From: Lachnospiraceae bacterium
GTDB taxonomy: Bacteria; Bacillota; Clostridia; Lachnospirales; Lachnospiraceae
NCBI GenBank assembly: GCA_900770325.1
Contig: CAAGKE010000116.1
Span: 1 to 10,485, forward strand
Length of the DNA: 10,485 nucleotides
Direction of reading: 5' to 3'
A model generated the notes under the pieces. That model was given only the letters and a program-made list of their open reading frames with translations, did not search any database and was not told the origin of the DNA. Below are positions 1 to 6,144 of the stretch, in pieces (positions within the stretch are counted from its first letter, which is position 1; every line of letters starts with the position of its first letter). The position numbers were made by a program, and so were the translations under genes.

Positions 1-132
1 AAGGTTCTGTTGCGGCAGCCCATGCTGCCGTCGGATGCTGGTTCACCGTATTTGTTGTGTCATAAGGTGTAGTACCCGGTAAAAGTTTGAATATGCAGTC
101 CTTTGGAGGACAGTTTTACAAGTTTTGCAATT
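1..132 (+). promoter_or_regulatory. Structured 5' leader RNA (copy A), probably truncated at window start
   Basis: The leader precedes the binding-protein gene. Its 3' end (91-132) matches the leader of pdxS (1378-1419) at 34 of 42 positions with no gaps, and all eight differences are transitions. Visible pairings are a perfect GGCAGC/GCTGCC hairpin (14-29), CTG (38-40) with CAG (96-98), TTC (42-44) with GAA (89-91), ACCG (45-48) with CGGT (77-80), and a GTC-CTTTGGAG-GAC hairpin (99-112). The distal end AGTTTTGCAATT should pair with a strand lying just before base 1. It does not match the conserved cores I know for TPP, SAM, cobalamin, FMN, lysine, glycine or T-box leaders. Ligand and mechanism are unknown. 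Confidence 0.55.
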
Positions 133-170
133 AATTATATAAATATAAAAATGAAGAGGAGAATAAAATC

Positions 171-1004
171 ATGAAAAAATCATATGTAGCTGCAGCAGCA
201 CTGGCACTTTCTGCTTTATTTACAGCAACCGCGTTTGCAGATGACGCAGTATACCGTACACTGGATGAGATTAAAGAGGAGGGAACCGTTAATATCGGTG
301 TGTTTTCTGATAAAAATCCCTTCGGTTATGTGGATGAAAACGGGGAATACCAGGGTTATGATGTATACTTTGCCAACCGGATCGGAGAGGATCTGGGAGT
401 AGAAGTGAATTTCGTATCGACAGAAGCTGCCAACCGGATCGAATACCTGCAGACCGGAAAGGTGGATATTATTCTTGCCAACTTTACGGTAACAGAGGAA
501 AGAGCGGAGGAAGTAGATTTTGCTCTTCCATACATGAACGTGGCTCTGGGCGTAGTTTCACCGGATTCCAATGTGATAGAAAGCCTGGATGACTGGAATC
601 CGGAGGAACAGATCATCGTTATTTCCGGAACCACAGCGGAAACCTATCTGATTGAAAATTATCCGGATATTCCCCTGCAGAAATATGATTCTTATGCAAC
701 AGCGAAAAATGCGCTGGAAAACGGGAACGGCGTTGCATGGGCCAATGATAATACAGAGGTAATTGCTTTTGCGCTGCAAAACGAAGGCTATACCGTGGGC
801 ATTCCGTCTCTGGGCAGCCAGGATACCATTGCACCGGCAGTTTCCAAGGGAAATGAGACCCTGCTGAACTGGCTGAACGAGGAAATTCAGGCATTGGGAG
901 AAGAAGAATTTTTCCATGCGGATTATGATGCCACTCTGGTAGATACTTATGGGGAAGAATATAAGGATGAACTGGTAGTAGAAGGCGGAGTTACAGGCGA
1001 ATAA
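171..1004 (+). CDS. Cysteine/cystine-type ABC transporter substrate-binding protein (family 3)
   Basis: 277 residues, a type 3 extracellular solute-binding protein. Residues 1-23 form a signal peptide (KK, hydrophobic core, AFA before Asp24) suited to signal peptidase I. The two-lobed binding fold follows. The segments around GVFSDKNPFGYVDENG, EAANRIEYL, VDIILANFT and PYMNVALGV resemble the Campylobacter cysteine-binding protein CjaA, so L-cysteine or cystine is the likeliest ligand; this is inferred from remembered motifs. AGGAG at 157-161 sits 9 nt before the ATG. There is no lipobox cysteine, unusual for a Gram-positive binding protein. The whole protein has no Cys and only two Met. No permease or ATPase gene follows; partners may lie upstream or elsewhere. 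A terminator closes the unit. Confidence 0.85.
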   Translation: MKKSYVAAAALALSALFTATAFADDAVYRTLDEIKEEGTVNIGVFSDKNPFGYVDENGEYQGYDVYFANRIGEDLGVEVNFVSTEAANRIEYLQTGKVDIILANFTVTEERAEEVDFALPYMNVALGVVSPDSNVIESLDDWNPEEQIIVISGTTAETYLIENYPDIPLQKYDSYATAKNALENGNGVAWANDNTEVIAFALQNEGYTVGIPSLGSQDTIAPAVSKGNETLLNWLNEEIQALGEEEFFHADYDATLVDTYGEEYKDELVVEGGVTGE

Positions 1005-1037
1005 TAGAAAACAGGAATAATAGAGAATAAAAAAGTG

Positions 1038-1111
1038 CCGTCGCATTTCTGCGCTTCATTATTATGAGCATATCATTATGAATGGATCGTAGGTGCGGCG
1101 GTTTATTTTTT
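1038..1111 (+). terminator. Intrinsic terminator of the binding-protein gene
   Basis: CCGTCGCA (1038-1045) pairs with TGCGGCGG (1094-1101) with one G-T pair, and the stem runs into TTTATTTTTTT. An A-run precedes the stem. The loop of about 48 nt holds a further weak TTCAT/ATGAA pairing. The terminator lies about 35 bp after the stop codon. Confidence 0.75.
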
Positions 1112-1240
1112 GTGCCATAGGAAAGATCTGGTCACGCTGAAGCGTGAAAGTTCTTTACTTATGGAGCAAAAAGCACTTCGTGTATTGATGTGCACCGGAT
1201 ATACAATCTGGACATATAAAAAAAACAAAAACTGATTATT
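1112..1240. other. Intergenic spacer with a small perfect hairpin
   Basis: No credible gene lies between the terminator and the pdxS promoter region. The only clear structure is TCACGC-TGAA-GCGTGA (1132-1147), a perfect 6-bp stem with the same TGAA loop as the dispersed palindromes upstream of metY. Confidence 0.4.
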
Positions 1241-1297
1241 TTAACAGGATCAGATACATGGTAGTATACCTACTAAAGCCATAGGAATACATAGGTA
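1241..1297 (+). promoter_or_regulatory. Putative pdxST promoter with overlapping dyad
   Basis: TTAACA (1241-1246) and GTATAC (1264-1269) are spaced 17 bp apart and could be -35 and -10 boxes. An inverted repeat TACCTA (1267-1272) / TAGGTA (1292-1297), with an extra inner CCTA/TAGG pairing, overlaps or follows the -10. Its position suits a repressor operator. An Rrf2/CymR-type sulfur regulator is one possibility, but that is a guess from position and gene context. Confidence 0.35.
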
Positions 1298-1419
1298 ATT
1301 GCGAAACACCTCTGTTTTATCATCCTTCGGTCTGCACATCTCATCAGAATGTCGTTTTCGATGCTGTACAGTGGGAGATATACAGCCCTTCGGAAGGCAG
1401 TTCTACAGGTTTCGCAATT
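1297..1419 (+). promoter_or_regulatory. Structured 5' leader RNA (copy B) of pdxST
   Basis: A perfect 11-bp closing stem joins AATTGCGAAAC (1297-1307) to GTTTCGCAATT (1409-1419). Inside it, CTGT (1312-1315) pairs with ACAG (1405-1408). A second helix pairs CTG (1332-1334) with CAG (1383-1385) and ATCTC (1338-1342) with GAGAT (1375-1379) across a 3x3 internal loop. A hairpin with the loop CTTCGGAA follows (1385-1398). The same CTG/CAG helix and CTTYGGAR hairpin occur in copy A, with compensating changes (GTC/GAC there, GCC/GGC here). CCTCT at 1309-1313 could alternatively pair with AGAGG of the pdxS ribosome-binding site, a possible translational switch. No terminator is seen within it. Confidence 0.6.
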
Positions 1420-1463
1420 GGCTGATTATCAGAAAACATGAAAAAGGAGAGGAGAACAGGAAT

Positions 1464-2339
1464 ATGAGTTCAGAAAGATATCAGTTAAATAAGCAGCTGG
1501 CACAGATGTTAAAGGGTGGTGTGATCATGGATGTAACGACCCCTGAACAGGCGAAAATAGCAGAAGAGGCAGGTGCCTGTGCGGTAATGGCGCTGGAACG
1601 GATACCGGCTGATATCCGGGCGGCAGGCGGTGTGTCCAGAATGAGTGACCCCAAAATGATCAAAGGGATTCAGCAGGCGGTATCTATTCCGGTCATGGCG
1701 AAATGCAGAATCGGCCATTTCGTAGAAGCGCAGATTCTGGAAGCGATCGAGATCGATTATATTGATGAGAGTGAGGTTCTTTCGCCGGCAGATGATGTTT
1801 ATCATATTGATAAGAGAAAATTTAAGGTACCCTTTGTATGCGGCGCCAGGGATCTGGGAGAAGCGCTGCGCAGAATCAATGAAGGCGCATCTATGATCCG
1901 TACCAAAGGAGAGCCGGGAACCGGCGATGTGGTACAGGCAGTACGCCATATGCGCAAAATGAATCAGGAAATCGCAAAGGTGGTATCCATGCGGGAGGAT
2001 GAACTGTTTGAAGAAGCGAAGCGGCTTCAGGTGCCCTATGATCTGCTGCTGTCTGTTCATGATAATAAACGGCTTCCGGTGGTGAATTTTGCGGCAGGAG
2101 GCGTGGCAACTCCGGCAGATGCGGCGCTGATGATGCAGCTGGGCGCAGAAGGCGTATTTGTAGGCTCCGGCATTTTCAAGTCAGGTGATCCGAAGAAGCG
2201 TGCAGCGGCTATTGTGAAGGCAGTGACTAACTATCAGGACAGTAAGCTGCTGGCAGAACTGTCTGAGGATCTGGGAGAAGCAATGGTGGGAATCAATGAA
2301 CAGGAAATTCAGCTTCTGATGGCAGAAAGGGGCAAATAA
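1464..2339 (+). CDS. pdxS: Pyridoxal 5'-phosphate synthase, synthase subunit
   Basis: 291 residues, the normal PdxS length. This TIM-barrel enzyme makes PLP from ribose 5-phosphate, glyceraldehyde 3-phosphate and ammonia supplied by PdxT, in the cytosol, as part of the DXP-independent B6 pathway. Catalytic residues are in place: Asp23 in VIMDVTTPEQA, Lys80 in VMAKCRIGHF (the ribose 5-phosphate Schiff-base lysine) and Lys148 in IRTKGEPGTG. The ATG at 1464 is chosen because AGGAGAGGAG (1445-1454) lies at good distance and the protein then begins like its family (MSSERYQLNKQLAQMLKGG). The reading frame is open further upstream to 1299, but that stretch is the leader RNA. pdxT follows after one base, so the two form an operon. 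Regulation probably involves the leader. Confidence 0.97.
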   Translation: MSSERYQLNKQLAQMLKGGVIMDVTTPEQAKIAEEAGACAVMALERIPADIRAAGGVSRMSDPKMIKGIQQAVSIPVMAKCRIGHFVEAQILEAIEIDYIDESEVLSPADDVYHIDKRKFKVPFVCGARDLGEALRRINEGASMIRTKGEPGTGDVVQAVRHMRKMNQEIAKVVSMREDELFEEAKRLQVPYDLLLSVHDNKRLPVVNFAAGGVATPADAALMMQLGAEGVFVGSGIFKSGDPKKRAAAIVKAVTNYQDSKLLAELSEDLGEAMVGINEQEIQLLMAERGK

Positions 2340-2340
2340 T

Positions 2341-2940
2341 ATGAAAATCGGGATCCTTGCGGTGCAGGGAGCCTTCGCAGAGCATCGGAAAAAGCTGGAA
2401 GATCTTGGCGCGGAATGTATTGAGCTGCGGAAAAAGGAAGATCTGGAGACAGAGTTTGACGGGCTTGTGCTGCCGGGGGGAGAAAGTACTGTGCAGGGAA
2501 AGCTTCTGCGGGAGCTGGATATGTTTGATTTTCTGAAGGAAAAGATGGAACAGGGAATGCCGGTCCTGGCTACCTGTGCCGGTCTGATCCTTCTGGCAGA
2601 AAGGCTGACCAATGATGAGCACGTTTACTTTGCCACACTTCCGGTTACGGTCAGAAGAAATGCTTATGGAAGGCAGCTTGGAAGCTTTCATACACTGGCA
2701 GAACTGAAGGGAATCGGTCAGGTGCCCATGACCTTTATCCGGGCACCGTATATTGAGACAGCGGCGGATGGTGTGGAGGTTCTGGCAAGAGTAGACGGAA
2801 AAATTGTGGCAGTCCGCTGCGGGGTACAATATGGACTGTCCTTTCATCCGGAGCTGGATGAAGATGATCGGATTCACGAACTGTTTTTAAAAGACTGCAG
2901 AGCATACGCATCCTTTTGTGAAACAAAGCAGACATATTAA
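2341..2940 (+). CDS. pdxT: Pyridoxal 5'-phosphate synthase, glutaminase subunit
   Basis: 199 residues, a class I-type glutamine amidotransferase that hydrolyses glutamine and channels ammonia to PdxS. The triad is visible: Cys79 in LATCAGLILLAE, and His169 with Glu171 in LSFHPELDED. The GGEST signature is at residues 46-50, and the early AVQGAFAEH segment is typical. The ATG lies one base after the pdxS stop, with AAAGGGG inside the end of pdxS as the ribosome-binding site, so translation is probably coupled. A strong terminator begins at the base after the stop codon. Confidence 0.97.
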   Translation: MKIGILAVQGAFAEHRKKLEDLGAECIELRKKEDLETEFDGLVLPGGESTVQGKLLRELDMFDFLKEKMEQGMPVLATCAGLILLAERLTNDEHVYFATLPVTVRRNAYGRQLGSFHTLAELKGIGQVPMTFIRAPYIETAADGVEVLARVDGKIVAVRCGVQYGLSFHPELDEDDRIHELFLKDCRAYASFCETKQTY

Positions 2941-2986
2941 AAAAGATGTCTGGTTATAGTAAAAAGCTATAGCCAGACATCTTTTT
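2941..2986 (+). terminator. Strong intrinsic terminator of pdxST
   Basis: A 19-bp stem (2941-2959 with 2967-2985, one G-T pair) has a 7-nt loop, with AAAAGATGTCTGG on one side and CCAGACATCTTTTT on the other. The A-run and T-run flank it symmetrically, so it could work on both strands. Confidence 0.9.
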
Positions 2987-2992
2987 CTCATA

Positions 2993-3022
2993 TTAGACAA
3001 ATAAATCCTATCGTGTTAGTAT
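2993..3022 (+). promoter_or_regulatory. metY: Putative promoter of the metY leader
   Basis: TTAGAC (2993-2998) and TAGTAT (3017-3022) are separated by 18 bp, just after the pdxT terminator. They would give a leader of about 280 nt before metY. The match to consensus is moderate. Confidence 0.35.
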
Positions 3023-3052
3023 GAATTCAGCGACAAACAGGAGGAAAGAAAG

Positions 3053-3124
3053 ATGAAGCAATATGCAGTCTTACTAAGCAGAAACCGAATGTGTATCGGA
3101 AAGATGTCATGTTTTACGGGATAG
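3053..3124 (+). CDS. Small ORF, possible leader peptide for metY
   Basis: 23 codons from ATG to TAG, with a perfect AGGAGG (3039-3044) ending 8 nt before the start, better than most sites in the window. The peptide begins MKQYAVLLSR and its second half, RMCIGKMSC, holds two Cys (TGT) and two internal Met codons. It precedes a sulfhydrylase gene of Cys/Met metabolism, so an attenuating leader peptide sensing charged tRNA-Cys is a reasonable hypothesis. A CCGA/TCGG stem lies inside the ORF. No clear terminator/antiterminator pair is visible downstream, which weakens the attenuation idea. Confidence 0.4.
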   Translation: MKQYAVLLSRNRMCIGKMSCFTG

Positions 3125-3156
3125 ATAAAATGCAGTTTCTGTGCATTGCGAAGCAC

Positions 3157-3174
3157 GTTACTGTGAACAGTAAC
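3157..3174. repeat. Palindromic hairpin repeat, copy 1
   Basis: GTTACTG-TGAA-CAGTAAC is a perfect 7-bp stem. A second copy with a compensated variant lies 40 bp further on, and the CGTGAACAGT core recurs upstream of the EamA gene. Confidence 0.6.
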
Positions 3175-3214
3175 AAATTCAGAAAATAAATCATAGAAAA
3201 TGACAGACAGAAAA

Positions 3215-3234
3215 GGTTGCTGTGAACAGTAACC
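3215..3234. repeat. Palindromic hairpin repeat, copy 2
   Basis: GGTTGCTG-TGAA-CAGTAACC is an 8-bp stem with one G-T pair and the same TGAA loop and CTG/CAG core as the copy at 3157-3174. Confidence 0.6.
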
Positions 3235-3312
3235 AGAAAAGAAGTAAGTGTCAGATAAATTTTGAAAAACAGAGCTGGCAAAACAGGCTAAAAAAACATG
3301 GAGGAAAAGAAA

Positions 3313-4617
3313 ATGGCAGATATAAAAGATTCTAAGAACTGGGGATTTGAGACAAGGCAGTTACACATCGGACAGGAACAGGCAGATCCGGCAACAGATG
3401 CAAGAGCAGTGCCGATCTATGCCACCACTTCCTATGTATTCCATAATTCACAGCATGCCGCTGATCGTTTCGGCCTGAGAGATGCAGGAAATATCTACGG
3501 AAGACTGACCAATCCCACCGAGGATGTGTTTGAACAGAGAATTGCTTCTCTGGAAGGAGGCGTAGCGGCACTGGCGGTAGCATCCGGAGCAGCAGCCATT
3601 TCTTATACGATTCAGGCACTGGCAAAATCAGGAGAGCATATTGTGGCATCCAAGACGATTTACGGCGGTACCTATAACCTGCTGGCTCATACTCTTCCAC
3701 TGACAAACGGCATTACTGCCACTTTTGTGGATCCGGAAGAGGAGGGCGCTTTTGAAGCAGCGATCCGGGAAAATACCAAGGCGATCTATGTGGAGACGCT
3801 GGGCAATCCCAATTCCAATCTGGTGGATCTGGAAGCCCTGGCAAAGCTGGCTCACAGCCATAACATTCCTCTGGTGGTGGACTCCACGTTTGCCACACCA
3901 TATCTGATCCGTCCCATTGAATACGGCGCAGATATTGTGGTTCATTCCGCAACCAAGTTTATCGGCGGTCATGGTACAGCCATCGGCGGCGTAATTATTG
4001 ACAGCGGAAACTTCGACTGGAAGGCTTCCGGGAAATATCCCTGGATCTCAGAACCCAATCCCAGTTATCACGGTGTGTCCTTCGCGGAGGCGGCAGGGCC
4101 TGCAGCATTTGTTACCTATATCCGTGCAGTCATCCTGCGTGATACGGGCGCGACCCTTTCCCCGTTCCATGCGTTCCTGTTTTTGCAGGGACTGGAGACC
4201 CTGTCTCTCCGGGTAGAGCGCCATGTAAGCAACGCACTGAAAATCGTGGATTATCTTTCCAGACATCCTCAGGTGGAAGCGGTACATCATCCGTCTCTGG
4301 AAAGCGAGCCCACCCATGAACTGTATAAGAAATATCTGCCCAATGGCGGTGGCTCCATCTTTACCTTTGAAATTAAGGGAGACGCGGCTACAGCTCAGAA
4401 GTTTATCGATAACCTGGCGATTTTCTCCCTTCTGGCCAATGTGGCAGATGTAAAATCACTGGTTATCCATCCGGCAACCACAACGCACAGCCAGTGCACA
4501 GAAGAAGAATTGCTGGAGCAGGGCATTAAGCCCAACACCATTCGTCTGTCTGTCGGTATTGAGAAGGCGGAGGATCTGATTGCCGCTCTGGATGCCGCAT
4601 TTGAGGCAGTAAAGTAA
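3313..4617 (+). CDS. metY: O-acetylhomoserine aminocarboxypropyltransferase (sulfhydrylase)
   Basis: 434 residues, a cytosolic PLP enzyme of the Cys/Met metabolism family (fold type I). It replaces the acetate of O-acetylhomoserine, or of O-acetylserine, with sulfide to give homocysteine or cysteine. The PLP-binding lysine is Lys215 in VVHSATKFIGGHGTAIGG. The N-terminal GFETRQLHIGQ, the RLTNPTEDVFEQR block and the PGGGSIF-like NGGGSIFTFEIKG segment fit the OAH-sulfhydrylase branch, which is longer (about 430) than MetB/MetC (about 380). ATG 3313 is chosen because GGAGG at 3300-3304 lies 8 nt before it; the in-frame ATG at 3298 overlaps that site. PdxST just upstream makes its cofactor. No clear terminator follows. 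Confidence 0.93.
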   Translation: MADIKDSKNWGFETRQLHIGQEQADPATDARAVPIYATTSYVFHNSQHAADRFGLRDAGNIYGRLTNPTEDVFEQRIASLEGGVAALAVASGAAAISYTIQALAKSGEHIVASKTIYGGTYNLLAHTLPLTNGITATFVDPEEEGAFEAAIRENTKAIYVETLGNPNSNLVDLEALAKLAHSHNIPLVVDSTFATPYLIRPIEYGADIVVHSATKFIGGHGTAIGGVIIDSGNFDWKASGKYPWISEPNPSYHGVSFAEAAGPAAFVTYIRAVILRDTGATLSPFHAFLFLQGLETLSLRVERHVSNALKIVDYLSRHPQVEAVHHPSLESEPTHELYKKYLPNGGGSIFTFEIKGDAATAQKFIDNLAIFSLLANVADVKSLVIHPATTTHSQCTEEELLEQGIKPNTIRLSVGIEKAEDLIAALDAAFEAVK

Positions 4618-4630
4618 CTGTAATAATGTT

Positions 4631-4674
4631 TACATCCAGTCAGGCTGCACGTTTTATTTTTTTGATTGGATGTA
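4631..4674. other. Inverted repeat between converging metY and EamA genes
   Basis: TACATCCA (4631-4638) pairs with TGGATGTA (4667-4674). The T-run lies in the loop instead of after the stem, so it is not a normal terminator for either strand. The rest of 4618-4808 shows no supported gene. Confidence 0.35.
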
Positions 4675-4808
4675 TAAAACCATGGATGAAAATCTCTGGG
4701 GTATCGGGCCGTCCTATTACCGTTCCTGCACTGACATGAAATGGGGCCGTGCGCAGAATTTCCACATGTGTATGGACAGCGGGGAATTGAAAAATGCGTT
4801 GAGATCAT

Positions 4809-5669
4809 TTACAGCAGCATAAGCAGTGTTCCGGCCACAATCAGGACCAGTCCCAGCAGTGCTTTTCTGCTCAGTTTTTCATGGAATACCAGCCAGGAAA
4901 AGAGAATGGTGACGAGAATGCTCAGCTTATCGATGGGAACCACCACGCTGGCGAGACCATCCTGAAGCGCCTTATAGTAGCACAGCCAGGAAGCGCCCGT
5001 GGCTATTCCGGATAAACAGATAAATCCCAGTTCTTTTCGGTCAGTCTGTTTTACGGTATGCTGTTTTCCGGTGGTAAATACCACGATCCAGGCCATGATC
5101 AGCACGACGATGGTACGGATGGCGGTTCCCAGGTTGGAGTTTATCCCGGAGATTCCTATTTTTCCAAGGATGGAGGTCAGGCTGGCGAATACAGCGGAAA
5201 GCAGCGCATAGACCAGCCACTTCTTTCCTTCCGTGTCTTTTTTGGTGCCTTCCTTTTTAGTAATCATAAGGAAGGTACCGATTCCAATCAATAATACACA
5301 GATCAGCTTCAGCGGACTGATCTCTTCCTTCAGGAAAAGAAACGCCAGAAGAATTGTCAGTATGGTGCCGGACTTGTCGATGGGTACCACCTTATTGATA
5401 TCTCCAAGCTGCAATGCTTTAAAGTAGCACAGCCAGGAGGCTCCGGTGGCGGCTCCGGATAAGATCAGAAAAATCCAGGTCTTTGGGGTGACATTTCCCA
5501 GTTCGCTCTGTGCCCCTGTGACAAAAACCATCAGCCAGGAAAAGAGCAGTACAATGATCGTCCGGATTGCGGTAGCCACGTTGGAATCTGTTTTCCGGAT
5601 CCCGCACTTGGCGAGAATTGAGGTCAGTCCGGCAAACAGTGCCGAACCAAAAGCAAATAAGATCCACAT
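4809..5669 (-). CDS. EamA-family (drug/metabolite type) membrane transporter
   Basis: 286 residues, about ten membrane helices in two five-helix halves, at the cell membrane. Each half carries LTSIL-K-GI, AIRTI-VL, SG-ATGASWLCY-KAL, VVPIDK and a terminal G-FLM/GTLLM helix. The two halves are unusually alike (about 60% over the LTSIL-to-VVF stretch by eye), with a period of 149 codons, visible in the DNA as the 15-mer GTAGCACAGCCAGGA at 4977 and 5424. Some family members export amino acids or metabolites, including cysteine-pathway products, but the substrate cannot be read here. The ATG at 5669 has AGGGG at 5678-5682 (minus strand). It converges on metY and its stop overlaps nothing certain. 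Confidence 0.9.
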   Translation of the reverse strand: MWILFAFGSALFAGLTSILAKCGIRKTDSNVATAIRTIIVLLFSWLMVFVTGAQSELGNVTPKTWIFLILSGAATGASWLCYFKALQLGDINKVVPIDKSGTILTILLAFLFLKEEISPLKLICVLLIGIGTFLMITKKEGTKKDTEGKKWLVYALLSAVFASLTSILGKIGISGINSNLGTAIRTIVVLIMAWIVVFTTGKQHTVKQTDRKELGFICLSGIATGASWLCYYKALQDGLASVVVPIDKLSILVTILFSWLVFHEKLSRKALLGLVLIVAGTLLMLL

Positions 5670-5700
5670 ACATTCATCCCCTTACATAGTAATACTGATA

Positions 5701-5741
5701 TTCCCGGGATTTTGGCGCATTCTGCGCGAAAAACCCCCGGA
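5701..5741 (-). promoter_or_regulatory. Hairpin in the EamA gene leader
   Basis: Nested inverted repeats occur here: TTCCCGGG (5701-5708) with CCCCCGGAA (about 5733-5741, one mismatch) outside, and GCGCA-TTC-TGCGC (5715-5727) inside. They lie about 30-70 nt before the start codon. No T-run follows, so a regulatory or stabilising stem is likelier than a terminator. Confidence 0.4.
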
Positions 5742-5751
5742 AGCAGTGATG

Positions 5752-5808
5752 CGTGAACAGTAATATAATAGTACACAGTGCGCCGTAGTTCAAGTGTCAC
5801 TGTTCACG
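5752..5808 (-). promoter_or_regulatory. EamA promoter bracketed by a 10-bp inverted repeat
   Basis: On the minus strand TTGAAC (5793-5788) and TATTAT (5770-5765) are spaced exactly 17 bp, a good sigma-A promoter. CGTGAACAGT (5752-5761) and its perfect reverse complement ACTGTTCACG (5799-5808) flank it on both sides, as an operator pair would. The IS begins only about 20 bp upstream of the -35 box. Confidence 0.6.
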
Positions 5809-5812
5809 TGGG

Positions 5813-5832
5813 TAGTGTAAATTTACTGTCGG
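5813..5832 (+). repeat. Left terminal inverted repeat of the IS
   Basis: It matches the reverse complement of 8190-8209 at 15 of 20 positions, with conserved outer TAG and GTAAA and inner GTCGG blocks. Confidence 0.7.
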
Positions 5833-5899
5833 ATTTAATGGTGAAGAGTCCACCTGAAACTATATTGGATAAAGTATTTGACCGTAGATTTGTAGCTCC

Positions 5900-5928
5900 A
5901 CTATACTTCATTTCAGCCCATTGTGCAA
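5900..5928 (-). promoter_or_regulatory. Outward-facing promoter-like sequence at the IS left end
   Basis: On the minus strand TTGCAC (5928-5923) and TATAGT (5905-5900) are spaced 17 bp. It points out of the IS toward the EamA gene, about 230 bp away, with no terminator between. Confidence 0.45.
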
Positions 5929-5973
5929 TCTATTTTTCTTTTTTTGCGTACATCCACCTTTAATCAGAACTTG

Positions 5974-6144
5974 TCAAATACTATCTTTTCTGTCAATAAA
6001 GCCCACCTGATACAACCATTCGTTATTGGCTTCGGACGCCAGTCTTGACACGAACCTCAGATAATGCATGGATATTTCTATCCCGACGGCGAAGAACTCA
6101 AGAACAGATGATCTAATTCGCCCCGGTCTCAGCCAGTTTAGCAT
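5974..6144 (-). CDS. Doubtful 56-codon ORF in the IS non-coding tail
   Basis: An ATG-to-TGA frame of 56 codons has protein-like composition (for example RIRSSVLEFFAVGIEI and LASEANNEWLYQVGFIDR). No convincing ribosome-binding site precedes it; an in-frame TAG lies a few codons before the ATG. The same bases form the arms of a 12-bp inverted repeat, so this may be an RNA structure that happens to be open. I recognise no family. Confidence 0.25.
   Translation of the reverse strand: MLNWLRPGRIRSSVLEFFAVGIEISMHYLRFVSRLASEANNEWLYQVGFIDRKDSI

Larger units (their letters stand above)
3125..3297 (+). promoter_or_regulatory. metY: metY leader, A-rich with hairpins
   Basis: No larger gene is present between the small ORF and metY. 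The stretch holds GTGC-ATTGCGAA-GCAC (3141-3156) and the two TGAA-loop palindromes listed separately. ATTGCGAAGCAC resembles the first strand of the pdxS leader, but its closing partner is missing. Confidence 0.4.

Noticed and set aside
558..1046. Long antisense frame opposite the binding-protein gene
   Set aside because: It mirrors codon structure of the real gene, has low-complexity composition and no family resemblance; the same holds for the long minus-strand frames opposite pdxS (1509-2060), pdxT (2293-2877) and metY (3628-3972).
1297..1419. Known riboswitch or T-box upstream of pdxS
   Set aside because: None of the conserved cores I know (T-box GGTGGNACCGCG, TPP CTGAGA, SAM-I, cobalamin box, FMN) is present.
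1299..1463. 55-codon N-terminal extension of PdxS in the same frame
   Set aside because: It has no ribosome-binding site, gives a non-family N-terminus and overlaps the 11-bp closing stem of the leader RNA.
3298..3312. Earlier ATG start for MetY
   Set aside because: This ATG overlaps the GGAGG that serves the ATG at 3313.
4682..4822. 46-codon frame between metY and the EamA gene
   Set aside because: The composition is protein-like but there is no ribosome-binding site, it overlaps the end of the converging EamA gene and no family is recognised.
5804..5911. 35-codon minus-strand frame crossing the IS left end
   Set aside because: It runs through the terminal inverted repeat into flanking DNA and has no ribosome-binding site; the same bases look like an outward promoter.
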